Positions 25,894-38,148 are shown, counted from the stretch's first letter. The stretch: 64,000 nt of DNA from Gordionus sp. m RMFG-2023 (GCF_954871325.1 NC_088776.1:4781985-4845984); one strand, 5' to 3'. Made by a program: numbers and translations. The notes: generated by a model from the sequence alone, not told the origin.

Positions 25894-26946
25894 ATAATTT
25901 TATCGTAATATTAATCCCCACCTTAAAAATATATGAAAATGTATACTAATCGAAAAATATTACATGTTAATGACTTTGTTAATAGATTTTGTTTGCAAAA
26001 ATATTTAAAATATAGACAAAGCTTTATTCAAAATTCTTTTATTCCTCCTTTATGTATTCTCATTGAAATATATTAGAACACGTTAATGACTATGTTATTA
26101 TATTTTGTTTGCAAATATAATTAAAATATAGACAAAGCATTAATGAAAATTCTTTTTTTTTCCTCCTTTGGGTTATTTTTATATGGATGGGGTTTAATTG
26201 AATCGTCAACATGTTTCAATACTGTATATATAGCAGACATATCAAATCTTAATCAAAAAATTATTTTTATGCTTAAAATAAATTCTATTTAAGGATCCTA
26301 TACTCCCTTCCACCCTGGATATAATATATATTGTCAATATTTTATTCTGGTATATATCTGCATGCCCTTTCATCGAATTTGAATTTTCTTAGTAAATCAT
26401 AATTATTATTTCCCTCGAAATTTAATAATTTATATAGTTTACACCAGACCTCGGTGCTTGGCACACCACTTAATCTCATTTTAAATAAACCAGAAAGTTA
26501 AAGTTTTTGATAGAATTTTAATTTTTATTAAAATATATAATCATTTATATGTAAATTAAATTTTATAGCAAAGTACTCTTTTATAATTTCGGAAAGTTTT
26601 ATGAGTATTTATAATATCTATATATTAATTAAAAATTTTATTCATTAAATAATTTTTAAATACCGGATTTGGTCTTTCATACTGGCTTACAACTAAGATT
26701 TTTTCATAAAAATATTACAATGATTCAGTTCCTAATACTTGTTCTTATTTTTATTAATTCCATATCCTGAGCCCAATTAATATAGACCTAAATTTCCTTT
26801 ACAATTATTAAGATATATTCCTGAAATTATAATTTAATCCTGCGCTGTAAAAGAAGATACATATAATTTTAACCGGTTTACATTTTATTGGATCGGTAGA
26901 ACGATAACCTATATAAAATTTTGAAAAAATATATATTTTTTAAGAC

Positions 26947-27234
26947 ATGGCATCTATTAAGAAAAATATTAACTCGGAATTACTTATTCTGAAACAATAT
27001 GTTAACGATTTATACCAAGAAAATGGAGAACCTTATCTACAATCGGCAAATATATGGTGTCAATTAAGTGCATGTTTATCTTACCCCAAGACTCCAAAAT
27101 ATCTGTATATGCTTATTAAAACTGATAGATATAATATTAGAACACAAATTGACCCTTCGTACTGTGAAAAGTATTTAAAATATCTTCTTAATAATAGCAC
27201 TATTTCTTGGTATCCCATATTATGTCGTGAATAA
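26947..27234 (+). CDS. Conserved unknown protein carried by fold-back element 2
   Basis: A 95-codon frame whose product starts MASIKKNINSELLILKQYV and contains KTPKYLYMLIKTDRYNIR. It ends WYPILCRE at a stop a few codons earlier than its partner at 12,961-13,269. A decayed inverted copy lies at 27,240-27,690. The reading is the same as in element 1 apart from about nine substitutions. No family is recognised. It may be the element's own protein or one exon of it. Confidence 0.4.
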   Translation: MASIKKNINSELLILKQYVNDLYQENGEPYLQSANIWCQLSACLSYPKTPKYLYMLIKTDRYNIRTQIDPSYCEKYLKYLLNNSTISWYPILCRE

Positions 27235-27239
27235 AGGAG

Positions 27240-27690
27240 AATGTTCCTACTGTAAATCAAGTTTAAAAGCTTGTATTCTTGTATGTCCGGAGTTGTAACA
27301 GAGAGATTGTTATATTTTTTTTAAATAGGTTTTATTTTATTCCATTTATCAGAAGATAGGGTCATAATAAATTTTTTAGTATATGATTTCATATCTTTAC
27401 TATTGCTTGGTATATTGTGATCTATTTCATGATCAGAAGGGCTAATATCAAGGAGATATTTTGAATTCTTTTCATAGTATGTTGCGTCAATTTGGGATCT
27501 AATATTATATCTATCCGTTTTGGAGCATATAGAGATATTTTGGAGTCTTGGAGTATGTTAAACATGCGCTTAATTAACACCATATATTTGAGGATGGTGG
27601 GTGCGGTTCTCCATTTTCTTGGTAAAAATCTTTTACATATTGTTTCAGAAGAAGTAATTTCGAGATTATATTTTTCTTAATAGTTGCCAT
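27240..27690 (-). pseudogene. Fold-back element frame, inverted decayed copy
   Basis: The minus strand starts at the ATGGCAAC near 27,690 and follows the same protein (KKNIISELLLLKQYVKDFYQ) before stops and shifts accumulate. It mirrors the frame at 26,947-27,234. Confidence 0.55.
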
Positions 27691-28409
27691 GTTTTAAAAA
27701 AAAATTTTCATTATTTTGATTTGATATGTCTGCTATATATAGTTTTGCCATGATTTAATGAAACATGTTAACGATTAAGTTAAAACCCATCCATATAAAA
27801 ATATTTGATTGCAACAAAAGGGTGAATCTGTCTATATTTTAATTAATTAGCAAACAAAATATAATAACAAAGTCATTAACGTGTTGTAATATTTTTCAAT
27901 GAGATTACATGTTGGGATATTTTTAACGCTAGGAATTAATATTACACAAAAATTGTACACACTTTCTCCAATGTTCTATTTTTGGCCCTATATTTTTTAA
28001 ATAGCTGATAAACGGTAATGGTACAAATTGAGTTTGAAATGGGACGAATCAGGTACAAATCAATCCCGTTTTAAAAATTTTAAAAATGTCAAAATTTTAA
28101 TATCGGGGGGCTGACTTCACGCTATAATATAAAGTTTAAAATTTGAATTCCGAAATAAATAATGGAGATAAAACTTAATTTGAGGAATTATTAGGAAGAG
28201 AAAAAAATTCTCTATCGTTGTACGTCAAGAATTTTTTTTAAAAAATGATATGTTTTTTATTTTTGGCGCAATATTTTTAACGGTCAATAGCTGGTAACGG
28301 TGATGGTACAAATCGAACTGAAAACGGTACAAATCAGTCCAAATGATAAACCATTGAAAATCCAAAAGTGGGAGGCGGGTCAACTTCATAGACCTCTAAA
28401 ATTATTGGA

Positions 28410-28930
28410 TATTTATGGTAACCACTTTCCTGTATAACTTTTTTTAAAAATAATAACCAAATCCTTATATTGATCACTTCTAAATTTCCAAAAAGGAGGG
28501 GTGGAGGTAAAGATGTTATATAAAAATATTCTAAATATGTAAAAGATGTATATGAACACTTCAATACTTCAATGGGGAATTAGAGCACCCAAGGTAACGC
28601 TAGTGGTTAATAATTATGATCTAGAATTTTCAGTAGCTCATATAACCTATCTTTGAAATATATTTCCAAATTTTTATTCATTTTGATTCCTTGGATTTTA
28701 AGATATAAACACTCTCTAAGGACTGATGGGGTCTATGTTTTCTAGAATAAGTTCTTCATAAGTTTTTGTTTTTTTTGAATCTTAAGATAGATAAAAAAAA
28801 AAATTTTTTTAAATTTCATTTTTTTTTTGATGAATAATAATAATTTTATGAACTGTCTCAATAAAACGTTTTGTTGCTTAATATTTTAAAATCAAATTTT
28901 AACCCTTTCTTTTAACGAATTTCTGCGTGA
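28410..28930. repeat. Dispersed repeat, copy 2
   Basis: Copy of 19,315-20,050 in the same orientation, starting immediately outside fold-back element 2. No gene content. Confidence 0.65.
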
Positions 28931-30234
28931 GTAATAATTGTCTTCAACACATCATAGCTTAAGCCTATTGAATAGTTTAATATAAACTTAAGCTTAGTTT
29001 TTCTATAGTAACTAAAAAATATTAAATATAAAACAATTAAAGGAAACGGAGATATATTCATTTAAACCCCGATTGGAAGATTTACGCCTTTTTTTTTCTC
29101 TGCTGAATATTGAAGATTTAATATGGGTAATGTTAATTTTTTTTGATAAATCTTGAAATATTCTTAAATGATTCCCTTAGAATAAAAGCGCGCCTTCACG
29201 CCTATATCTCTTAAACCTTTAATTAATACTTTCCTTCAATTATTTTTTATAATTGAATGATTTTCACTGAGATTAGAGAAAACTGATTATTTCGAAAACA
29301 CAGCAATTTGCGATACGTCATAAGTAATAATATACATTTCTTTCAAATGTTTTTATAATTGATTAATTTATTATCTAAATTAGAGGTGGGTGCAACTTAA
29401 CCTAAAGGTTTGTGTAAAAATATTTTCGGGTAACTTGGGAACACTATTTTTCTGGCCGGGCCGGATAACATGTGCAAAAATATCTTGCGGGGGGAAAAAA
29501 ACTCGAGCACCGCTCCCAAAAAAATCTTTTTTATTTATAAAAACTTCGGGGGTTGGTTTGAACCCTGATCGCTTTATAATTAAAATTAAGGCTATACGTA
29601 TTTTTTTTTTCTCTATTGGAAAATAAAACAATTTTAGCCCTAAATATCTTTCGGTAATCCAGCTTTGTGGTTTTTTTGACTCCGATATTTCTTTCAATCA
29701 ATTTGAAACCCCGATTTAAAATGAATTTTCTTTCTATTCAATATTTTCGCTTTCTATTTAGGTATGAGATAGATAGGGTTAATTTTATAAAATATTTATT
29801 TATTAGTACTACTTAGATAAAAAATGTTGAAATAATTAAAATTTTTTAGGAAAAAGGTAAAAATTTTTCAACTCTGAACAAAACCTAACTATTGGATATT
29901 AAAATCATGAAAATTTAAATCAAAAAAAAATAAATTACCTATCATAAATAAATTTAAAAAAATCTTTCGCAAACACACCAACTTTTTATAGCGGTTATTG
30001 GTAATTTATTAATGATCCAAAATAAATATCCGATCTCTAATTGAGCCCGATTGCAGCCATGAATTAACGTAAATCTTAAAGAATAATTATTCATTGTTGT
30101 TTTCTTTTTAGAGTTATTTTTAATCTGAAATTATTGGTAAAACCAACGAAATGGCGGGATCATTAATAATTCATATAAGAAAGGAAATTTTGATAAGACC
30201 ATTTTTGAGAGAAAAAAAAAATAATATTATTAAT
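28931..30234. other. Intergenic, with a GC-rich transposon-like segment
   Basis: Positions 29,383-29,640 are more GC-rich (GGCCGGGCCGG) and open on both strands, as expected for a decayed element end. The two frames (29,390-29,626 plus and 29,380-29,697 minus) have no recognisable domain. The rest is AT-rich with nothing recognised. Confidence 0.4.
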
Positions 30235-30240
30235 TTTATT
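30235..30240 (-). terminator. Poly(A) signal AATAAA of the antistasin-type gene
   Basis: AATAAA on the minus strand, 28 bases past the stop codon at 30,268. Confidence 0.55.
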
Positions 30241-30267
30241 ATGCGTTTATATTTCAAATTAGAATAA

Positions 30268-31059
30268 TTATTTATATCGGCGATAATATTCTCGATCCCT
30301 GTATGAATCACGATCGTAGTTGTGAGGATTATAGGGATTGGTAGGGAGTATTGGAGGAGGCGTGACTGTTGTAGTTGGCAGAGGGACAGGATTACATTGA
30401 CATGTAGGGCAACCACCAGCATCTAAAACGTTACCATTAATACAAAATATAAGGCAAACAGGAGGGCAAACATCAGGTTGTTTGCACTGGCAAATCGGAC
30501 AATTATTCGAATCCAGGACATTTCCATAAGGGCAGTATATTAGGCAAACGGGACCACAGCTGGGAGGTGGTTTACAAGGGCAAAAATTGGTGTATCCTGT
30601 TTTCCGTAAAAATAGGGGAAAATTAAGAAGTTATTAAAAAAAATATTACAAAAAACACCCTGATTTAGCATTTCAAAAGAGTCCAAGAGAGTATAATTAT
30701 TGCAGAGAGTCAATCTTTTACAGGACTGGAATGAGTTTAGGAAATTTATTTTCATAACAGGAACTGAATCAAAATTGGAAGAGGTCTAAGCCCGCTCCGT
30801 GTCCATTACTCTGGGGTTTGATGGATTACCCATTAGCCTCTTGGCCTGTGATCTCAAAACTAAAATTTTCTGAGTTCTAGCATGGGTTCATTACTATAAA
30901 TTTATTTCGCACTTATAAGCAATAATATAAAGCTATCCCAGATAAATCAGCTTTTAGACAAAATCATAAAAATTGTTTACTCGAATAACTTTGGATTGAT
31001 AGAATGGTGAATGCGAAAAATAGCGCAAGAGCGAAGGTAAGATTGGATATAATTTGCAT
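30268..31059 (-). CDS. Secreted antistasin-type protease inhibitor, two domains
   Basis: The gene has two exons, 30,981-31,059 and 30,268-30,596, joined in phase 1 (TCGA then GTAAAC at the donor; GGAAAACAG at the acceptor). The product is 135 residues. The first 26 form a signal peptide (MQIISNLTFALALFFAFTIL). Two tandem repeats follow with the cysteine pattern C-x3-C-x3-C-x10-C-x2-C-x-C: CGPVCLIYCPYGNVLDSNN then CPICQC, and CPPVCLIFCINGNVLDAGG then CPTCQC. This is the antistasin-domain signature, including the CPYG...D...CPxCxC core. The tail is proline/threonine-rich, then tyrosine/arginine-rich, ending YYRRYK. Family members are extracellular inhibitors of serine proteases, with the reactive residue lying early in each domain. 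The target of this protein cannot be read from sequence. Other short Cys-rich repeat families are less likely. Confidence 0.8.
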
Positions 31060-32117
31060 TATCGTAAAAGTGTTTTTAAATAAAACAATATTTATTTTTT
31101 TAGAGGGGTAAAAAAACGATGTTACAGTTATATTTTTTGAAAATAAAAAAAAGTGAAAAAACTTCTCAATTTATATATGATATAATATTATCATATTAAT
31201 TTGACTCGTAATTTTAAAAGTGTCATTCATTTTGTCCTTTTTGTCTCTTTTTGATGGTCAAATTTCAAATAAGATTTTAAATTTTTTTGGACAGATACAT
31301 TTCTTTTTATAGATTTGAATATTAAAATCAATTTTTTTTAAAAGAATCAACTAATATTTACTTATCTCTTTATTATCATTTTTTTTTCGAAAGTTGATTT
31401 TACATATTCAAAATATTTTTTTTTAAAAACCAATTAAAGCCCTAGTAGTTAAAGTGATAAAAGATTAAATACAACCTTTAAAAATAATACTCTTAACTTA
31501 TCAGCGGTAAGCTAGGGTAGAATTTGGGCCCCATTTTGGATGAGAAAAGTAAAAAAAAATAGAAAAAACTCCGGCACTGTGTTCCTATAGGGAACATGTA
31601 TTTTAGACCGTTAAACGTTGAGATCTGGAATTAGCACTTTCTTCCATAGATTTATTTTTTTAAAAAAATATATAAGTTGATCGCAATCTTATAATTAAAT
31701 TATCTTATATAAAAAATAATACATCATAATTGTTTTTTTTTATTAAACCCGAATTTAAAACATTTATAGTGGCACGCGTTATCTTCAAGCGTTGCCTTAT
31801 TTAACACAGCGTTACAGCTGATTTAGAGCTGATTAAATTTAATTTTACAAATTTAAGGTAAAGCTAAAATAGAGTTAATTATTTTATATAATATTTAAGA
31901 AATCGAATATACCTTTTTTTTTATCGAATTCGCTATTATTTTTATAATCGTATAACGCATATTTTATATCAACGCATCGCAACGTATGTTACTCAAATTT
32001 TTATCATAGCGTTATAATCATAACGCTTCGTGTTTATAAATTATACCTATTTATTGACGGCTTGATTTTGGAATAACGCAACGCTCCAACTTAACGCATT
32101 TACTGTAAATAAGGGAC
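31060..32117. other. Intergenic with a CG-bearing MITE-like palindrome
   Basis: About 31,767-32,105 begins TAGTGGCACGCGTTATC and ends AACGCATTTACTG, roughly inverted, with repeated AACGC/GCGTT motifs inside. This fits a hAT-type MITE, but no target duplication was found. The rest is AT-rich without genes. Confidence 0.4.
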
Positions 32118-33007
32118 CAGCAAAGGTACTATTTGCATGGCCCGGTCCGGCCCGGGTTTAAAAATTTTGGACCCGGCCCGGATATTTAAAAAAAAAAATT
32201 TGGGCCCGGCACGGCCAGGATTTTTTTTTTAAAAAAAAATTGTTTTTAGACCTGGCTCGGAATTTTTTTAAAATTATATTCGACCTGGTATATACAAAAA
32301 ATTCACCTATTCGGTATTTTATCATATTTTTCGGCGAGTAATATCATTTTATAAGCAAGCATATTAGCTAATGTTGTTAATGAAAACGGCTAACTCAATA
32401 ATTTCGCCAGAAAAATATTGACTAAGCCTCGAAATTTAGAAACTATATTTATAGACCTTTGCTCCTTCTATGAACAAAATTTTCAGGCTTGCGTATTATT
32501 TTTCTGGATAAAACACTGAGTTAGCCGTTTTTAAAAATTGGCTCAAAACAAGCTGTAACAACAGTACATATTTTATCTTTTTTTATTCTAAACAGATATT
32601 TAGTATATTACAAATTGATACTATAAAAAAATTTGTGTAAATAATATTTTGAGAATATACCACATTAATTTGTATTTATAAAAAAAAATAAAAACTGATA
32701 TTTTAATTAATAAGAAATATAGCATATATTATATAATAATGTATTTATTACCTATTATCCTTTGCGTATTTATTCCGTGGCAGGAAAACTATATTTATAT
32801 TATGACGATACTATGAGTGTTAACTAGTGTTAACTTTCACCCAACATTATATTAATCATAAGACATAACTATATATAATCATTATAACCATATCTTATTG
32901 ACGAATATAATAATTCTTGTTGTATGAATTTTTTAAAAATTTTTTCGGGTATATTTAAAAATTTAAAATACGGTCCAGGCCGGGCTTAGTGTCGGGCCTG
33001 GTCTCTG
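32118..33007. mobile_element. hAT-like element with GC-rich ends and a nested MITE
   Basis: The left end is CAGCAAAGGTACTATTTGCA then GGCCCGGTCCGGCCC. The right end is GGCCGGGCTTAGTGTCGGGC then CTGGTCTCTG. An M1 MITE is inserted at 32,368-32,566, with near-matching 8 bp flanks (CATATTAG and CATATTTT). The left half is the inverse of 1-290. No transposase was found, and the 8 bp outside the outer ends do not match, so the outer borders are uncertain. Confidence 0.55.
32368..32566. mobile_element. M1 MITE nested in the GC-ended element
   Basis: Palindromic, with AACGGCTAACTCAATAATTT at the left and GAGTTAGCCGTTTTTAAAAA at the right. It is a member of the family at 60,688-60,870. Confidence 0.6.
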
Positions 33008-35019
33008 CTATGAATGCAGCTTAAGAGACAAAAGATGTAAATACAAAGTTTTATACTATGCATTTGAAAGTGTCGTTGAATGCAAATCAGCTGGACCCGT
33101 CATTTTTGTCCCATATAGTAATTATTCTCATGTTAAAAACTACTATTAAATTGATAACTTCCTCTTCCTTATTATCTCGATGATCAGCCAATTACTTAAT
33201 AAAGCTTGCGTCAGACATGATCTCTAGTTTAAAATTTTTAATAATGATATGGGTCACTAAAATGGCGTCCCCAGCTGTTTTTCATTAATATACACTTTTA
33301 ATGCATCGTCAGTCTAGTTATTTTTATATGTCATTGACTACCCTATCCTATGACCTTTCCTTAAATTCTTATTTTATACAAATCTTTGATAATATGATTA
33401 TTGAGTTTTAGACCTATCCTTGATCCTTACGAGAAATGAAAATTTAGAAATAAAATTAATTACAATTAATGATAGACTTATTTTGGATTTTTAGGCACCA
33501 TTATTGTCTTAAGAGTAGTGTCGTTAAACGGCTCTCAGAGGGGATGTCTTGAAAGTATGGTTTGATCGATATAAGAATAATTTAATCTTTTATTTTTTTT
33601 AAAAACTTAATCTATTTTGTAATCATCATCTAACCATATATACATATATTTGGTCAAATCAATTCGGTAATATTAAATTCTCAAAATAAAAAAAACATTT
33701 TAAATGGACATGTAAAGTCAAAATATGATTTGACATTAACGCCTTTAAAAACATTAAACTTTAAATTGAAATAAAACATTCTTTTATAATAATTAAAATC
33801 ATGTAACAATTATTAAAAATTTTAAACGAGAGGCCAATTTATTCCTATGTCTGGAGCAAACTTTATTATAGAAATTGCATCTTCGAGGTAATAAGGAATC
33901 AAGTTATCAATTTAATAGTAGGTTAAATTTTTAAATGAATTCTTTGAAATATATTTTTATAAATATTTGTGATTTCACTTGTCCAAGAGAAAATTATAAA
34001 AGGTTTACTCATTCATATAAGACTTTTTATTTAAACATTTGGAATTTTAGGGTAAAATTTAGGCTCAAAAGTTTGTTTTTTTCTCAAAATTATGCATACA
34101 TAAAAAAATTCTTATTTTCTTACAAAATTTAGCGGACCCTAAAATTGTTCAATTTAGGCGGCTTGAAGCGGCTGCCCTGCTTTGCCCACCCCATCTGCAC
34201 GGCCCTGCTTATAAATTATTATTTAATAATAAATTTAAAGTTTTTCTATGTTTGATAGTTAATTTCTTAAGGAAAATGAGAATAATATTTGTGTATTTTA
34301 TTTATTTTAACTCAAATTAATAGATTATGTTTTTTTTTTATTTATGAAATTTAACTAAATTTCTTTAAAAAAAAAATTGTTGTAATTTTATAATTAAATA
34401 TATAAATATACATACGCAAGATGGCGTTAATCCCTTTAAACATTTTAAATTAATAAAATAATGTATCATAGCAAATTAAATTAGTCAGAGAAGAACCGTA
34501 AATTTTAAATATGTTTGTATTATTTAAAAATGATAATTATTTTTAAATGATATATTGATTTATATCACTGATTAAATTTCAAAATTGTAACAAAAATATT
34601 TTTTTAACCCCATCAAACCCAAAAATTAAATCTATTTACCTAACCCAAAATAAAATATAATTACCTTTTCCCGTGTTGGGGTTTCTTGTTAGGTCAGAAG
34701 CGTTTTAATCTATGCGCGTGCGTGAAGGTGATCGATAAATTATGGCCTTTGTCCAATAAAAAAAAAATAACTATACAAAATTTTTCGTCGATTTTTCATC
34801 ATTTAAATAACGTATTCATGTTCATGATTTGGCATGTTACGAAATCAAAAAAATTATGATTGAAAAATGCTTTTATATTATTTATATCTCGGCAAAAATT
34901 TTCTTTAAATTATCTATTTATTTCCCATATAAGTAGAGAAAATTTCTTATTATTTTTTTTAAAAAAAATAGCATGAAAAATAATAAATTTATAAGAATTT
35001 AAAAAAAAAAATATATATA
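33008..35019. other. Intergenic, transposon end fragments only
   Basis: An M1-type start (TAGTGTCGTTAAACGGCTC) lies at about 33,518. A GC-rich segment at 34,155-34,212 (CCATCTGCACGGCCCTG) looks like a hAT terminus. No coding exon was recognised. Confidence 0.4.
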
Positions 35020-35500
35020 AATTATATAGAAGATTTTGCTAGTAGAAGAAACAAACATCTAGACATGCGAAATCTAGAGACTTTGGCATTATTTATCTGG
35101 CTAATATAAAAATAATGAGCCATTTAACAACACTAGTTTTAACAATGAGTGTATTTAGTTAGTGGTCAGCTTTGAGCTCGGCAATCGGTCAAATAACCAT
35201 ATTTTTAAAACAATTTTTGGAATAATGCTTAACACGTAAATGTACGCGTATAAACTAAAAATGAATAGATTTTGATTAATTACGCCAGAAATATATGCCT
35301 TACACAAATTTTCTATTATTTTACCATTCTAAACCTACTCATAAATTAAATATTAAACAAACCTATCATTGTATTTTTTATTTTTTAGGTTTACCACGTG
35401 TATTTACACCCAACTATAAGAAAAAAGCGCTAACTAAAAATCACTCTGGTTTGCCTAAGATGATATTTTCATATTTATGCATCTAACGCCCTCTTATGGA
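35020..35500. mobile_element. M1 MITE fragment joined to half of a TA-flanked palindrome
   Basis: Positions 35,020-35,140 end with GAGCCATTTAACAACACTAG, the M1 terminus. Positions 35,150-35,500 match the right half of the 830 bp palindrome at 41,324-42,153, including the end TAACGCCCTCTTATGGA. Confidence 0.6.
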
Positions 35501-35899
35501 TATATATTTGTTAAATATTAAACATTTGGTTATTAAATATTAATATGTTTAAATATTAAACATTTGATTATTAAATATTAATATGTTTAAATTCTTTATA
35601 ACAAGCATTCATTAAATTATTTTTACCCGAAAACTCTACAGTATAATTTAATTACTTTAAAGGGTGGGTGGTGGCTGATTATAAGTTTAAATTCTGTGAA
35701 AGTCATAAAGATTACTATCAATATTGATATTTAATGTTCATAGAATCTGTATAATAAAGATGTAATTAAATAAAAAAAATTTACCTTATCAGTATGATAT
35801 AGTATTATTTTTTATTAATGATACAACCCATACAATACAGTACTATCACTTCAAAATTTTTACCCTATTCAATGAATATAGTTTTTGAAAAAATGGATT

Positions 35900-36103
35900 T
35901 CAGGTGAAAATGATAGTTCGGGGCCTAAATATTTTCACAGCTGATTTCGCGACAAAAAAAAGGAAGGATGACGAATACAAATTAGACATTTTTAACATCC
36001 ATTCCTTTTTAATAAGCCCATAGAGGTTTAAGTAACATTTTTTCGAAATGTCGCGCCTATAAGTACGTGCGGCTTGCCCACAAACGTGTGGAAGGCTCTT
36101 CAT
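35900..36103 (-). CDS. Putative unrecognised exon
   Basis: A 67-codon frame starts in a good context (AAATATGAAGAGC). It has a more balanced codon choice than its surroundings (MKSLPHVCGQAARTYRRDIS, then KKCYLNLYGLIKKEW). It could be a first exon, but no partner exon or clear donor was found and no family is recognised. It may equally be a fragment of a transposon gene. Confidence 0.2.
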   Translation of the reverse strand: MKSLPHVCGQAARTYRRDISKKCYLNLYGLIKKEWMLKMSNLYSSSFLFFVAKSAVKIFRPRTIIFT

Positions 36104-36379
36104 ATTTTTACATTTATACCCAAATTAAATTAGTTCCAAATAGATGGAAATGAGGAAAACCTAGCGTAGCTCTGTTGAACCTTCAACGCTAGAGGGCAAA
36201 AGCGCCATATATAACGTATCGCGTAATATTCTGATATATTTAACTTATTCAAATTAATTATACTTTTATATTTACTTTTACTTTTCATTTTTATAAACTT
36301 AAACCTTTTGATTTTATATTTTAATTTTTAGATATAAAAAAGATATATAAACCATATGAAATATAAATAAAGTGAATAT

Positions 36380-37470
36380 TTGGGCCAGCTGGTTTAAATC
36401 TTTAAAAGAACAAGCTGGTAGGTAGGAGGGTTTATAAATATTTAAACTATGGGTTGGCAGGTTAAAAATTTACAACTGCTTCCTGAAATTTCAAAATTTT
36501 TAATGCCAAAATACCGATGACTGAAAATGTTGTCGTCCGAAGAAATTAATTAGGTAAAAAAAAATATATCGAAAATATGCTAGATTTGAATTTGCATGGA
36601 AGAAAATAACATCAACGTGGATGAAAATCTTGATTTTACCTATTTCCCTAAAAGCAAAAAGAATTTAAATAAAGATTATTAAATAATAAATGTAATGTTT
36701 GAAACATATAGCATCTACATAAACAACAACAGATGGGAAGATGTGGCTGTCACAAAGGAGAGCATTACCTAATGACATAACAAAATATTTAAATCCTCAA
36801 TTAAGGAGTTTTTATAAAATTTTAGCTAGATTTTATACTTAGTTAGTTTAGTATAAGTTTACAATTTATAATCAATTAATTTAAATTACTTTTTTAAAAA
36901 TTTATTATTAATGGTTTCACTTTTTTATTTAAATATGTCAGTCACTTGAGTAACTTTGATGGAAACGATAGGAAAAAGATTTATCAATATCAAGATTAAC
37001 TAGAAAAATATCGGCCTCCACAGCAATCAGTGCTTTTTCTGAACGAAGAATTAGCATTGCTGGAAGGTTTTTAGTATCAATAAATATTAAAATTATATTA
37101 TATTAACACAAATATTTTATTAGACCAAATATATTTCTTAAATCTGTAATTTAATTTTTATGCTCAATAATGCACTCAATTTCTTAAACTATAAACCTTT
37201 TTTGTCGATATATATGCTGAAACGAAATCATTTTTTTGTTTAATTAGAAGCTCATAAAAATTGAAAATGAGCATATTTATATTTTATATGGGTGGCAAAT
37301 ACATATTTTATGAATAATGGGCGATCGGGTAAAAGATTTTAGACTAATTGGCGGCCAGTTAGACTAACAGGCCGGCTGGCGGGTAAATCTTTAAAAAAAA
37401 AACTAGGGTCGGGTTTGGCGGGAAAGTAATGGACGTGAGGAGCTGGTGGGAAAAAACTCGCCCATAGCAG
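36380..37470 (+). mobile_element. hAT element relic
   Basis: GC-rich ends (GGGCCAGCTGGTTTAAATC at the left; GGCCGGCTGGCGGGTAAATC and GCTGGTGGGAAAAAACTCGC at the right) flank AT-rich DNA. At 37,011-37,110 the plus strand reads SASTAISAFSERRISIAGRF, matching the SxPSERxFSxAG motif of the hAT transposase dimerisation domain. The rest of the transposase is gone. The borders are approximate. Confidence 0.6.
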
Positions 37471-38040
37471 ACTTTTAATGGAGAAATCGAATTTCTATAT
37501 TATTCCATATTTTCTTATGGCTACATAATAAGTTTTGTCGAAAGAAGGTATTGAAGCGATTTATGCCAAAGAAACCCATTTTAAATAATAAAAATCGGGT
37601 ACAAAATATCAATTTGCATTCTTTCGATTTAATTTAAACATTAGAGTTTGTATTTCTCACCACGCACGACATATACGTTTTCATAATCATGATCCAATGT
37701 GAATGCAACCCTAAGGCTACATTTATAGTACCCGCAAATCTATCATGATAACACTCAAGAGATGTATAATTCATCGCTAAAAGATAACATGGTTAAAAAT
37801 TAAACGTTATATAGCTGGAGCAACATGGTAGTATTTCACGGTTATTACAAATGGCCGTCCTAAGTTCCATATATTACATTAAAATACGGAATCTTATTAC
37901 AATTTCTAAACGCTACGTTTTTTGAGCCAGCTTATATATATATATAAAGAAGTTTAAGTAACCTCAAAAAGGTTCCAATCTATACCACTTTATCGATGAG
38001 CTGTTTTATTATTTTAGAAGATGCCTAAAATCTTTCATTT

Positions 38041-38148
38041 CCCTTCCTTTCCTTTCCTATCCTTTCCTTTCCTTTCCTTTCCTTTCCTTTCCTTTCCTTT
38101 CCTTTCCTTTCCTTTCCTTTCCTTTCCTATCCTTTCCTTTCCTTTCCT

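Larger units (their letters stand above)
21520..28397. repeat. Right arm of the large inverted duplication
   Basis: Read in reverse, this arm follows the left side point for point: 28,397 corresponds to 11,704, 24,770 to 15,236, 23,540 to 16,440, 22,905 to 17,590 and 22,150 to 18,760. The part below 22,030 continues as a copy of 11,120-11,480. By eye the arms are roughly 85-90 percent alike, not computed. Differences include loss of the segment holding the secreted gene's last exon (near 23,430), replacement of its first two exons by a hAT element (22,221-22,905) and a shortened inner terminus of fold-back element 2. Confidence 0.7.
24770..28397. mobile_element. Fold-back element 2 (inverted copy of element 1)
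   Basis: The right end reads AACTTCATAGACCT and the inner left end is eroded (GACCCCCCACTTTTGG). It carries the same palindromic modules, the same hAT insertion and the same pair of head-to-head frames as element 1. It extends to exactly the point where similarity to the other arm stops, which fits a transposon terminus at that position. Confidence 0.7.

Noticed and set aside
30540-30755. 71-codon minus-strand frame in the antistasin gene
   Set aside because: It runs from the intron into the second exon in the wrong frame. The correct frame gives the cysteine pattern.
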